From positions 1 through 36,923 of IMG/VR virus record IMGVR_UViG_3300034066_000689: a DNA stretch of 36,923 nt; one strand, given 5' to 3'. Made by a program: the position numbers and the translations under genes. This stretch comes from a virus. The notes below the pieces were generated by a model. The model did no database searches. It was not told where the DNA came from and saw only the letters and a program-made list of their open reading frames with translations. Shown here piece by piece: positions 30,081 through 36,923 of the stretch; position 1 is the stretch's first letter, and every line of letters begins with the position of its first letter.

Positions 30081-30559
30081 TCGTGCGACCCCTCCTCTGC
30101 CATCGCTTCAAATAGTTTTAGTTTCGACTGGTGTATATCGGGGTTAATAACCGCAGGGTTTTCGTCCGAGCGTATTACCCACGTTGCGGCAATGTTCAAC
30201 AATAGGTCGCGGTGTATAACCGTGTTTTGCCTTTCACGAATTACGTGTATGTAGGTAGCAACTAAAGCGGCGTTGCGTGGGTTCGTTAAACCAGCGCCTA
30301 AAGCCTTTTCCATTTCGGTTAGTATTGCTTCCATTTCAGAACCCGATAAACCGCTACTTAATCGCTCAAGCAAGCTCATGCTCATTGCAAAGCGTTCGAG
30401 CGGTAACGATGTTTCTTTTGGAAATCGGTAATAACTAAATCCGTCCTTTGTGAATAGTTGTACTAAGTTGTATTTAGGTAGTTCGGGGTTTGCCTTATTG
30501 CGCGAAAATATGGAGCGCAGTCGCCCGCCTAATTTGCTGAATGATGTGGTCAATGTCAT
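29897..30559 (-). CDS. Tail assembly chaperone, G-like
   Basis: 220 residues, mostly helical (FAMSMSLLERLSSGLSGSEM, PEELTTLWDYNRVQIQKLHE), with an early short domain (NLVQLFTKDGFSYYRFP). Located immediately before the tape measure and overlapped in -1 frame by a second reading frame of 112 bases from its ATG, the classic design of tail chaperones that hold the tape measure during assembly. A U UUU UUU site in phase lies at codons 160-161. Family not named from sequence. Confidence 0.55.
   Translation of the reverse strand: MTLTTSFSKLGGRLRSIFSRNKANPELPKYNLVQLFTKDGFSYYRFPKETSLPLERFAMSMSLLERLSSGLSGSEMEAILTEMEKALGAGLTNPRNAALVATYIHVIRERQNTVIHRDLLLNIAATWVIRSDENPAVINPDIHQSKLKLFEAMAEEGSHDFFTGLDIEPLKPLLRMSPEELTTLWDYNRVQIQKLHETLAALSSHRDEGQSKRKISSANK
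30074..30080 (-). promoter_or_regulatory. Candidate -1 slippery site (T TTT TTT) in the tail chaperone gene
   Basis: Seven T on the minus strand, phased as GAT TTT TTT ACA in the G-like frame, so tRNAs can re-pair after a -1 shift. A weak stem GGTTT/AAACC with a 16-nt loop follows after 3 nt. The -1 frame is open from just upstream to 29787. Confidence 0.45.
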
Positions 30560-30785
30560 TGTTTACTTTTATGATGCTACCGCTACGTAGCTGTATTATA
30601 CACTTTTCATCTTCGCCGCTGAATACGTGGCTTATATCGTTTACGTTAACGAGAACCTCAACGAATCCAATATCGCGCTCACTTAATTCGCGTAGGGTTT
30701 CATCCTCGGTATCGAGCGATTCGGTCAGGAACGCTTGGCAGAGGATGAACCCAGTCATATCTAACTCCAATAGTCGTGCGGGCAT
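30495..30785 (-). CDS. Hypothetical protein in the tail module, 96 aa
   Basis: Not recognised. Acidic N-terminal half (ESLDTEDETLRELSERD), then strands KCIIQLRSGSIIKV with a final helix. Overlaps the G-like gene by 65 bases and the upstream zinc-ribbon gene by 25, so co-translated. Possible minor tail or connector part by position only. Confidence 0.5.
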   Translation of the reverse strand: MPARLLELDMTGFILCQAFLTESLDTEDETLRELSERDIGFVEVLVNVNDISHVFSGEDEKCIIQLRSGSIIKVNNDIDHIIQQIRRATALHIFAQ

Positions 30786-30979
30786 TGTGCATCTTTTACA
30801 CGCGTTTTAGCGGGTAAGAAACAGCCGCACTCATTACAGACGTTTAACAACTTATTGCGATGCTGGCATAGGTTACAAATAGGCGTGCGCGTTTCGCTTA
30901 ATGCGTTCGCTTCCTTGTTCGATGTTACCCAAAGATACCAACCGTGAATTATTGATTTTATCCGTTGCATTCTACGCAC
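30761..30979 (-). CDS. Small zinc-ribbon protein, 72 aa
   Basis: A basic helical start, then CNLCQHRNKLLNVCNECGCF and a later CPHDYW: a CxxC...CxxC ribbon plus extra Cys/His, likely to bind zinc. Sits among tail genes with overlaps on both sides. Role unknown; small zinc ribbons are found in several Bacteroidota phage structural operons. Confidence 0.6.
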   Translation of the reverse strand: MRRMQRIKSIIHGWYLWVTSNKEANALSETRTPICNLCQHRNKLLNVCNECGCFLPAKTRVKDAQCPHDYWS

Positions 30980-31311
30980 TCCATTAAGTTAATTACTTCG
31001 GGTTCTTCGCTTACTATTTCAATATTTGCCACGCTAAAGCTAATGCAGTCGTATTCCACATCACAAACCATTAATTTATTGCACCCGGCTAACTCGAGCG
31101 TGTAGCCCTGCCCGTTATCTATCTTAGCGCCCGTAATGGTTAGCAACCCGTCAATATCTGATTCAGCGTTAAACACTTGAATCTTATTCGTGGCATTGCT
31201 CTTTAACGTTATTGTGTAGTTAGTTTCGGGTTCTACAAATCCGAACGCTATACCGCCATTACAGTAAGCTACTTGAATGCCTGAATCGAAACAAGGTGAA
31301 CAAACGCTCAT
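30958..31311 (-). CDS. Hypothetical structural-type protein, 117 aa, Cys-rich
   Basis: Directly after terminase and coupled by ATGA. Strand-rich with an Ig-like pattern (ETNYTITLKSNATNKIQVF, GYTLELAG) and eight Cys, including CSPC at the N-terminus and CVEC at the C-terminus. Could be a decoration or tail protein. Family not recognised. Confidence 0.5.
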   Translation of the reverse strand: MSVCSPCFDSGIQVAYCNGGIAFGFVEPETNYTITLKSNATNKIQVFNAESDIDGLLTITGAKIDNGQGYTLELAGCNKLMVCDVEYDCISFSVANIEIVSEEPEVINLMECVECNG

Positions 31312-32585
31312 AAATATCTTTTAAGTATTGCGTTCACAAAGTAACGAAAACAATCTAAATAGTCGGCACGCTCAGAAATGTTTTTTCGATTGCTCTTTAT
31401 TATTTGCCCGTCCGCGTTGCATTGCACTTGCTTAGCATCGAATACGAATCCCTTACAGTTTTTACTATTAACACGTATATCGAGTTTTTTGAGCGCCGTG
31501 TTACAATCAATACGACTGTTAACGTGGCGCGGGTTTGCTGGTATTATTATTTGGTTATCGGCTAACTTGAGGCGGCGTTTAATCTGAATATATGCGCTCG
31601 AGTTATCGCGTTCCTGTATTGTACCGCCTTTGCCCATTGCGTCGCCTGTTATGCGTATTAAGCCCGTTGGTATGTTCAATGCTTCGACCGCATCGCAGAA
31701 AGCGTCTATCGAGCCGCGCTCTATCTTTATTTCATCCACTACCGTAGCCGAACTGCCAACGTTTTGAATCACCAAAGCACAAAGAGGGTTAATGTTAAAA
31801 TCGACGCTTATAAACGTCGGTAAGTGCGCGTTATGTGTTACACTATCGTCTATATGCTTTTCGTCGCTCCACGCGTATAGGAACGGGTTTGCAACGTCGT
31901 CTAATACATCCCAATCGCCCTCAACGAAACGGGCGTATTGAATAGGCGGCAATTCCTTTAAGGCTTCGAGGTATTCGGGTGCGATGTGTGGGTTATCCGT
32001 TATACGGCTCGGTATGTACACCCACCGTTCGGGTAATGTGTTTTCGCGGTATCGGTTGTATATAATCGACTTAACCCAGTTCTGAGCTGGGTTGCACGTT
32101 GCGAGGCAAACGATAGGCGGCTTGCCGTGTGCCTTATTCCAACTGCCGATACGTTCCTGTACTTTGTAAAATGTTACTTCCTGCAGTTCGTTTACTTCAT
32201 CTAAGCCCGCCCCGTTAATCTCTAAACCTCGAAAGCGGTTAAGGTCTTTGTCGTCATCAAAACTTTCAGCCATGAACATAAGCTCCGAGCCGTTTGTGAA
32301 TGTTATAACATTCGTTTCCCTATTCCAGTTCTTAACATAGCTACTTACCCCGTCCATCATTATAGAGGCAAAGCTCGGGAACGTGGTACGCTTTAGGTCG
32401 GGTAGGCTTTTGCGAATAACCGCCCACCGGCTACGCGGGTAAGTTAAACAAAGTGAGGTTAGCGTTAAAAGTAACCAATACGTTTTACCGCCTCGAATCG
32501 CGCCCCCGAAAACAATAACTCTTTTATTTCCATATAGGGCGTGCTTATATGCTATCGTTTGCGTTTCGGTTAACTTAAACCTCAT
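31308..32585 (-). CDS. terL: Terminase large subunit
   Basis: 425 residues; ATP-driven motor and nuclease that packages DNA into the head. Walker A GGAIRGGKT (27-35), Walker B INGAGLDE with Asp129-Glu130, coupling motif ATCNP (162-166). The RNase H-like nuclease acids are visible: ISVDFN (Asp262), RITGDAMG (Asp315) and ERADYLDCFRY (Asp408/Asp411). Coupled by ATGA to the small subunit. Length normal for phage terminases of the PBSX/Terminase_3-6 kind. Confidence 0.95.
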   Translation of the reverse strand: MRFKLTETQTIAYKHALYGNKRVIVFGGAIRGGKTYWLLLTLTSLCLTYPRSRWAVIRKSLPDLKRTTFPSFASIMMDGVSSYVKNWNRETNVITFTNGSELMFMAESFDDDKDLNRFRGLEINGAGLDEVNELQEVTFYKVQERIGSWNKAHGKPPIVCLATCNPAQNWVKSIIYNRYRENTLPERWVYIPSRITDNPHIAPEYLEALKELPPIQYARFVEGDWDVLDDVANPFLYAWSDEKHIDDSVTHNAHLPTFISVDFNINPLCALVIQNVGSSATVVDEIKIERGSIDAFCDAVEALNIPTGLIRITGDAMGKGGTIQERDNSSAYIQIKRRLKLADNQIIIPANPRHVNSRIDCNTALKKLDIRVNSKNCKGFVFDAKQVQCNADGQIIKSNRKNISERADYLDCFRYFVNAILKRYL

Positions 32586-32899
32586 TCATTCGGCTGGCTC
32601 GGTTCGGTCAATACAATAACAAGCGGCTCGGTAGTTGTTATATTATTGTCAATGCTTTGCTTCGGCTTACCGTATGCGCGGTCTAATAACAACTCCGCAG
32701 CCCTTACGTCGCCCTTTGCTGCCCTTGCGCGTATTGCTTTCAATATAGCTTCGCCTGCCGTTATGCCGTCTTTTTCTTCGCCTAATACTTCGGCTAATAG
32801 CTTATCGAGTTCGGGTAGCTTACGCGGTCGCCCGTTAGGGTTTCCACTCTCACCCTTCTTCCATCGTGGCTCTATCTTTCCTTTTCCTTTGCTTGGCAT
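32582..32899 (-). CDS. Terminase small subunit-like protein (DUF5681-type)
   Basis: 105 residues. WKKGESGNPNGRPRKL (about 13-28) is the hallmark of DUF5681, seen in small proteins encoded before terminase large subunits; the central part is helical (AILKAIRARAAKGDVRAAELLLDRAYG). Position directly before terL and ATGA coupling support the role of recognising the phage DNA for packaging. Confidence 0.75.
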   Translation of the reverse strand: MPSKGKGKIEPRWKKGESGNPNGRPRKLPELDKLLAEVLGEEKDGITAGEAILKAIRARAAKGDVRAAELLLDRAYGKPKQSIDNNITTTEPLVIVLTEPSQPNE

Positions 32900-32920
32900 A
32901 GTTCGTTGTATTTACGTTGT

Positions 32921-33700
32921 TTAATCAAGACCAACAAAAGCCTTTAAAGGATAGAAAATAAGGGAATTTCTATAACCGCCTTCATGCGTTGGTATTATAG
33001 GTGTAACGCCGTGAATATTGCGCCATGCTGGGTAAACGAGTATAGAATTGTCTTGCTGACCTATTGTAGCATCGTAATCAGGAATGTGTAAATCACCTCC
33101 TTTAGAATTAAACTTTTTGCAGATTATTACATTAACAGCACCTACAATATTAGCAGTATCTTTATGGAATGGAGCGGATATATTATAATTTGATATTGAA
33201 CTTGTAAACAAATTACCAAACTTCCATTTCTCGTTTACAGATTTGAATAGTTCTAATTGCTGCTCATATTGTTTTGGAATTATTTCTTTAATTAGTTTTT
33301 CGCTTTCTTTTGCCAATAACAACATGGCTTTTATAAATGTTTGCGCTGTTTTGACTTCGTGGACAGATTGTATAGCAGGATAAGGCATTCTCATATGTGG
33401 CTTTGGCGCTCTTGAACCTAACAAAGTGCTATATTGAGAAACCCATTCTTGACCTCTTTCATTAGCTTGTTTTTGTGTACCTCTATTCATTTTACTTTTA
33501 GGCACATTTTTGCTTCTAAATTCTGCATTTGCTAAGTCAGCAAGTTTGCACATCTTTTCTGGCATTTTCGTAAGATAGAATCCTACAGGCTCTCCATCAG
33601 CATACAATACACAATCTTCAATTACATTTGGCTTAATGTATTCACAAGAATCACCAATCTTTCGATTATGAACAACTTGAATTAAATCAATTCTTTTCAT
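32921..33700 (-). CDS. TET/JBP-like Fe(II)/2-oxoglutarate dioxygenase
   Basis: 259 residues from the ATG at 33700; an in-frame ATG at 33751 would overlap the methyltransferase gene by 65 bases. The C-terminal half has the double-stranded beta-helix motifs in order: iron ligands FHKDTAN (His179, Asp181), GGDLHIPDYDA (201-211), distal ligand WRNIHGVTP (His230) and the 2-oxoglutarate Arg in GGYRNSLIFY (Arg244). The arrangement matches phage TET/JBP enzymes that oxidise methylated pyrimidines in DNA. It lies beside ParB-like and terminase genes, a known setting for this family. More A+T-rich than terL. No C5-methyltransferase is visible, so the substrate is open. Confidence 0.75.
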   Translation of the reverse strand: MKRIDLIQVVHNRKIGDSCEYIKPNVIEDCVLYADGEPVGFYLTKMPEKMCKLADLANAEFRSKNVPKSKMNRGTQKQANERGQEWVSQYSTLLGSRAPKPHMRMPYPAIQSVHEVKTAQTFIKAMLLLAKESEKLIKEIIPKQYEQQLELFKSVNEKWKFGNLFTSSISNYNISAPFHKDTANIVGAVNVIICKKFNSKGGDLHIPDYDATIGQQDNSILVYPAWRNIHGVTPIIPTHEGGYRNSLIFYPLKAFVGLD

Positions 33701-34385
33701 AGCAGAAAATATTTGTGCAGGCAGGAAACCAAGATTTTTGCCAAGTGTCATAATCTCTTGACTTATACTTTGCCGTATTTCCTATTTCAGCAACTTTGTA
33801 TTTTTTTTGCTGCATTTCAATAATATTCCAAAATCTCGGTAAACTATCGTCAATGTCAAAACTCCATTCATAAACTAATTTCTTGAATACCTTGTTAGTA
33901 TTTTCTAATATAAGCATTTCAGCTCCTTCAATATCCATCTTACAACAATCAATATTTTTTGACTCAGCTTCAAAATTTAAGCATGGTACTTTAATTCCTT
34001 TATTATTCCACTTTTTTACAATTGAATTTCTCCATACATTTCCATTGTTACCAATGAACAAAATGATTTCTTTCGTGTCGTTATGAACTAACGCAGCTTG
34101 TTTGATATTTGCATTAAATCCATTTAATTCAAGATTCTTTTTTATCATTTCGCAGTTAAAAGGGTCGGGTTCATAAACAGTAACCTTTGCTCCTTTTGAG
34201 CAAGCCAATAAAGTAAAAGCACCTACATTACCTCCACAATCCATCCAAGTTTCGTCTTTTTGAATTGTCATGCCTTTTTTTAAGTATACTTCATTTCCTA
34301 AGACTTCTTCAAAGGTTTTTAAATCTGACATTCCATCACGGTGGTAAAATTTAATTCCATTTATTTCCCCTTTACCCAACTTCAT
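33687..34385 (-). CDS. FkbM-type SAM-dependent methyltransferase
   Basis: 232 residues. Class I fold: TWMDCGGNVGAFTLLA (46-61) is motif I, VYEPDPFNCEMIKKNL (70-85) follows, and CKMDIEGAEMLIL (about 167-179) is the FkbM signature. Such enzymes usually methylate hydroxyl groups on sugars or small molecules. A+T-rich compared with terminase genes, suggesting separate origin. Overlaps the ParB-like gene (ATGA) and the dioxygenase (14 bases); together these could act in sequence on one substrate. Confidence 0.8.
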   Translation of the reverse strand: MKLGKGEINGIKFYHRDGMSDLKTFEEVLGNEVYLKKGMTIQKDETWMDCGGNVGAFTLLACSKGAKVTVYEPDPFNCEMIKKNLELNGFNANIKQAALVHNDTKEIILFIGNNGNVWRNSIVKKWNNKGIKVPCLNFEAESKNIDCCKMDIEGAEMLILENTNKVFKKLVYEWSFDIDDSLPRFWNIIEMQQKKYKVAEIGNTAKYKSRDYDTWQKSWFPACTNIFCYEKN

Positions 34386-34960
34386 ATTTTTTCCTTTTCA
34401 GCTTTTAAATACTCCATTATCATACCGCCAACATATCCGCCACGCTCACGCCAAAACTTTACCAGCGCATAGGCTTCTTCATAATGCTCGGCTTCAAATT
34501 CTATTTGTATTGCCTTCTTAACACCATCAGTCATATCTTCAAGTTGTTGAGATACATCCTCATCGTCAAGTATTGAATAATCAACGTCGCTTGCGAATTG
34601 AGGAACGTCCAACCCCCACTCATCAAGCTGCTCGGTGTCCCATTCGTTTTGCAGCATCGCCCAATCCCACTCGCCGCCGCTTACATTATCCTTAATTATA
34701 AATTCGCGCTTTTGAGCCTCTGTAAGCTCGCTTGCCTTCATAACGTGCACTTGCTTTAGCTTGGCAGCTTTGCACGCCTTAAAACGCATATTACCGCCCA
34801 AAATAACGTTATTCTCGTCCACAACTATCGGACGATACTTTAGCATATCTGGAAACTCCTTAATCGATTGCACCAGCTTATCGAACTTTTCGTCCTTAAT
34901 AATGCGCGGGTTATTCGGGTTAACCGTTAACTCAGATATCTCTATTATTTCTACGCTCAT
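34382..34960 (-). CDS. ParB/sulfiredoxin-like domain protein
   Basis: 192 residues. The N-terminal ~95 residues form a ParB-like domain: LTVNPNNPRI (11-20), LVQSIKEF (29-36), RPIVVDENNVILGGNMRFKA (43-62), then KQVHVMKA and TEAQKREFIIKDN. The C-terminal part is acidic and less conserved. Phage ParB-like proteins of this kind occur next to terminase and DNA-modification genes and some are nucleases or CTPases. There is no partition system here, so a role with the modification genes or packaging is more likely. Confidence 0.8.
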   Translation of the reverse strand: MSVEIIEISELTVNPNNPRIIKDEKFDKLVQSIKEFPDMLKYRPIVVDENNVILGGNMRFKACKAAKLKQVHVMKASELTEAQKREFIIKDNVSGGEWDWAMLQNEWDTEQLDEWGLDVPQFASDVDYSILDDEDVSQQLEDMTDGVKKAIQIEFEAEHYEEAYALVKFWRERGGYVGGMIMEYLKAEKEKI

Positions 34961-35628
34961 TTTTTGTAATCGCTAAATTTTTTGTTTCCCATCTTTTTTA
35001 TGAAATGCTTTATATTGTTGCGATACAAACCTACTTTTTTATTTGGGTGTATTGCTGCCAATTTATCGTCTTGCTCAATATCATTATATCCTAACGCTAT
35101 CATTTCATCGTAATTAGGAAATACGTCGCTATGCCTGTCGCTATTTACATCGATTAGGTGGTCTTCTTTTCCTCCGTATGAATATATTATAACAAAGTTT
35201 GTTGGTATTTTATTCGCAAGAGTTATTTTGAATAAACTAACTTCTTTAGTGTATGAGTAAAAGTTTACTAATGGATTCGAATTTGTTATATCAATCCATG
35301 CCATAGCGTAATCCATGCTAAAAAAGTCCCCAGCATCGTGAATCCGTATGTATTTGCCTTTATATTTTCCTTTTGAAAGTTCAGCATTCATTAACTTCTT
35401 AAACTTAGGAAGCTCATTTAATACAAGCTCCAATTTTTCAACGTGCGATTTAAGTACGTTTTTGAATTTATAAGTACCGTTCTTTGCGTAACAAAAAGCT
35501 GCGCACGCGCCTGCATTTGGGCAAGTATTGAATTTCTGCCCGTTTGTTAACGTTACCCAATGCGCTGGCAAAGTCCAACCGTAAATACCTGACTTACGCA
35601 AATCGCTATTTTGAGTTAACAAATTCAT
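34957..35628 (-). CDS. GP88-type protein with Cys cluster
   Basis: 223 residues. The N-terminal region NTCPNAGACAAFCYAKNG carries Cys36, Cys42 and Cys46 (CX5CX3C), followed by a basic region and RIHDAGDFFS (about 95-104): the pattern of 'gene product 88' phage proteins, which may hold a metal or iron-sulphur cluster. Biochemical role unknown. It overlaps the ParB-like gene (ATGA) and the 47-residue gene before it. A+T-rich. Confidence 0.7.
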   Translation of the reverse strand: MNLLTQNSDLRKSGIYGWTLPAHWVTLTNGQKFNTCPNAGACAAFCYAKNGTYKFKNVLKSHVEKLELVLNELPKFKKLMNAELSKGKYKGKYIRIHDAGDFFSMDYAMAWIDITNSNPLVNFYSYTKEVSLFKITLANKIPTNFVIIYSYGGKEDHLIDVNSDRHSDVFPNYDEMIALGYNDIEQDDKLAAIHPNKKVGLYRNNIKHFIKKMGNKKFSDYKK

Positions 35629-35768
35629 CGCTTGTTTCTTGCTTTGCGGTACTTCTCAGCCTCTGCATAAGCAATCGCTGCTGCTTGCTCGTTTGAGTAA
35701 CCTTCGCCTATTAGCTTGCGAATGTTCATGCTTATAATCGTTTGCGTATCTCCTTGAAATAGTGGCAT
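35625..35768 (-). CDS. Small conserved phage protein, 47 aa
   Basis: Contains NIRKLIGEGYSNEQAAAIAY, a motif (KLI-EGY--EQA-AIAY) common in very small phage proteins encoded before GP88-like genes. Stop overlaps the GP88-type ATG as ATGA (35625-35628). A possible promoter box lies 8 nt upstream (35776-35783). Function unknown. Confidence 0.72.
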   Translation of the reverse strand: MPLFQGDTQTIISMNIRKLIGEGYSNEQAAAIAYAEAEKYRKARNKR

Positions 35769-35775
35769 AGTGTTA

Positions 35776-35783
35776 CAAATTTA
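35776..35783 (-). promoter_or_regulatory. Possible promoter -7 box before the modification cassette
   Basis: TAAATTTG on the minus strand, overlapping the stop of the upstream gene, within ATAATTTGTAAATTTG as at 23788. No clear -33 box. Confidence 0.3.
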
Positions 35784-36164
35784 CAAATTATAAGTGTCGA
35801 TTCGTTTCTTAACCATTTCTATAAAGCGTTCCATCATTGCCGCGTAAAATCCGTTAAAGTCCTTATGACCTTCGGGCGCGTGTTCAAAGAGAACGTAAAG
35901 GGTTGAGCGTAACCGTTGGCTCGGTGTTTTGCTTCCGAGTTCGGCGGCATCAAGTTTAAGGTTATTTAATAGCTGTTCGTCGTTGTAATTGAATTGTTCG
36001 CCCTTAAATGCCATAACACCCACGCCGCCCATCCATTGACTAAATAGCGCGCTCGTTTGTTCGGGCGTTAGTTCCTGCGTTCCGATTGTTACTTTAATCG
36101 TTTTATCGCGGCGCGTGGCTACTGATTCAATCGCACACGGTATGGTTAATAGTTTAGCATCCAT
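35781..36164 (-). CDS. Hypothetical early protein, 127 aa
   Basis: Not recognised. An N-terminal strand region (ATRRDKTIKVTIGTQELTPE) and a helical C-terminus (FYAAMMERFIEMVKKRI). Overlaps the RHH-like gene by 11 bases. The mid part mentions TSALFSQWMGGVGVMAF, without known motif. Confidence 0.55.
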   Translation of the reverse strand: MDAKLLTIPCAIESVATRRDKTIKVTIGTQELTPEQTSALFSQWMGGVGVMAFKGEQFNYNDEQLLNNLKLDAAELGSKTPSQRLRSTLYVLFEHAPEGHKDFNGFYAAMMERFIEMVKKRIDTYNL

Positions 36165-36381
36165 ACTCGGGGTCGTGTTTCTTTGATTTGTATTCGAGCT
36201 TTAAGCCTTCGAGGTATGCGCGAACCATTGCCGTAATCTTTTCGCGGTGCGTTTGCGGTACGCGAAAGCATAAAGTCGATGTTTGTTCGCCGTATTGCTT
36301 CGACCTGCCAGCACCCTCACGGCGACCACCACGCTTTGAAATCGGTTTCGGTGTTGCTTCCATTGCTGCAAATATACTCAT
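36154..36381 (-). CDS. Ribbon-helix-helix-like small DNA-binding protein
   Basis: 75 residues from the ATG at 36381, chosen since it overlaps the previous stop as ATGA; an upstream ATG at 36435 is also in frame. KRGGRREGAGRSKQYG followed by TLCFRVPQTHREKITAMVRAYL is the familiar phage/mobile-element form 'GGRREGAGRK' plus a RHH-type strand and helices. May act as a transcription regulator; it is the only clear DNA-binding regulator candidate in the genome. Confidence 0.6.
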   Translation of the reverse strand: MSIFAAMEATPKPISKRGGRREGAGRSKQYGEQTSTLCFRVPQTHREKITAMVRAYLEGLKLEYKSKKHDPEYGC

Positions 36382-36617
36382 TTTTTGATTATGTTTTGCA
36401 AATTTATACCGTGTTTTTTTAGGAGCTTTAACCATTCGAGCGAACGCTTTAAATACATTCGGTATGCTATCGAGGTGCGCGGCGCGTTCATTAATTGCGC
36501 TGCATAGCTTCGATGTGTTTTAAGCGTGTCGGTGTAATGCGTAACGCCTTCTTTAAATTCGCCCTGCCCGGGTTCGTGGTTTGTCATGTAATCAATTATG
36601 CGTTCCTCGGTGGTCAT
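36378..36617 (-). CDS. Hypothetical early protein, 79 aa
   Basis: Begins MTTEERIIDYMTNHEPGQGE; contains HYTDTLKTHRSYAAQLMNAPRTSIAYRMYLKRS, helical, not recognised. Starts on the helicase stop (TAATG), so translation is coupled to dnaB. Confidence 0.6.
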   Translation of the reverse strand: MTTEERIIDYMTNHEPGQGEFKEGVTHYTDTLKTHRSYAAQLMNAPRTSIAYRMYLKRSLEWLKLLKKHGINLQNIIKK

Positions 36618-36923
36618 TAAAACGGTGTAAAATCAAATGTTTCGTTAGGTGCTATTGCGGCTTCCTTAACTGGTAGAAAAGTGCTGCCAGTATTGCCGCC
36701 GTTATCTGTAAAGTGAGTTAGCGTTTCATTATGCTTAAATCGTACCTCGCCCGTCGAGCCTTGCCGATGCTTTTCGAATAAGTAAAAAACATCATTCGTA
36801 TAAGGCGTGCCGTTATCTTCAGTAAGCGCGTAGTAAGCTGGTCGCCAAACGAACATAACCGTATCGGCATCCTGTTCGATGCTACCCGACTCGCGAAGGT
36901 CTGAAAGTATCGGTCGTTTATCG
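36617..36923 (-). CDS. dnaB: Replicative DNA helicase, DnaB family (3' part)
   Basis: C-terminal end of the helicase that begins at 1238. The reading frame enters from the window end, repeats the region around FVWRP and YALTED with one residue changed (Ala here, Ser in the copy at 1-159), and continues through a conserved C-terminal segment (EKHRQGSTGEV) typical of DnaB-family helicases. The stop TAA overlaps the next ATG as TAATG at 36615-36619. There is no separate gene here: an apparent internal ATG at 36856 is inside the helicase. Confidence 0.92.
   Translation of the reverse strand, partial: DKRPILSDLRESGSIEQDADTVMFVWRPAYYALTEDNGTPYTNDVFYLFEKHRQGSTGEVRFKHNETLTHFTDNGGNTGSTFLPVKEAAIAPNETFDFTPF
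36765..36923. repeat. Terminal overlap, right copy
   Basis: Right-hand copy of the 159-base end overlap. Six of the eight changed bases are silent third-position changes; the other two fall in one codon and change Ser to Ala. That pattern fits natural variation under selection rather than random sequencing error. Confidence 0.9.

Noticed and set aside
34382-34960. ParB-like gene as part of a plasmid-type partition system
   Set aside because: No ParA ATPase and no centromere-like repeats nearby; the setting next to modification and terminase genes fits phage ParB-like proteins better.
1-36923. Prophage signs: integrase, repressor, attachment site; also tRNA genes, CRISPR arrays, DGR reverse transcriptase
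   Set aside because: None recognised on either strand by reading; a virulent lifestyle is possible but not proven.

Overview
The window looks like one complete, tailed dsDNA phage genome that infects a Bacteroidota host. Bases 1-159 recur as 36765-36923 with 8 differences, so the molecule closes into a circle (or is circularly permuted) of about 36,764 bp, and the replicative helicase gene runs across the junction. Host evidence is the promoter type seen repeatedly (TTTG, about 19 nt, TAnnTTTG), the absence of clear Shine-Dalgarno sequences, and protein types typical of Bacteroidota phages. Every supported gene lies on the minus strand, so transcription runs from high to low coordinates; most genes overlap by ATGA or TAATG. 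I see no integrase, repressor, tRNA, CRISPR array, DNA polymerase or RNA polymerase.

Layout in transcription order. From 36.9 to 35.6 kb: helicase C-terminus and small early genes, including a ribbon-helix-helix-like protein. From 35.6 to 32.9 kb: a cassette of a GP88-type Cys-cluster protein, a ParB-like protein, an FkbM-type methyltransferase and a TET/JBP-like Fe(II)/2-oxoglutarate dioxygenase. From 32.9 to 31.3 kb: terminase. From 31.3 to 23.1 kb: tail module (frameshift-type chaperone pair, tape measure, two large tail proteins, probable tail tube). From 23.2 to 20.9 kb: glycosyltransferase, methyltransferase, glycosyltransferase. From 20.9 to 14.0 kb: portal, MuF-like protein, scaffold and major capsid protein. 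From 14.0 to 9.2 kb: neck proteins and tail fibres. From 9.2 to 6.7 kb: lysis genes plus a PAS-HisKA protein lacking its ATPase domain. From 6.6 to 1 (and across the junction): SSB-like protein, PD-(D/E)XK exonuclease, VRR-NUC nuclease, replication initiator with internal iteron-like repeats, and DnaB. Placing the tail module between terminase and portal is unusual.

The most interesting signals are regulatory. The capsid gene ends in a textbook -1 frameshift signal (A AAC CCG, 5-nt spacer, 12-bp stem) that would add a 27-residue acidic tail. Four one-gene transcription units scattered through the genome share nearly the same promoter, with a conserved imperfect palindrome at the -33 box. Two leaders, before the replication initiator and before the capsid gene, look like transcription attenuators in which an early hairpin loop can pair with the terminator hairpin.

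Functions are assigned by reading motifs only; no database search was run. Structural-gene calls for the tail tube, neck and fibres are partly positional.
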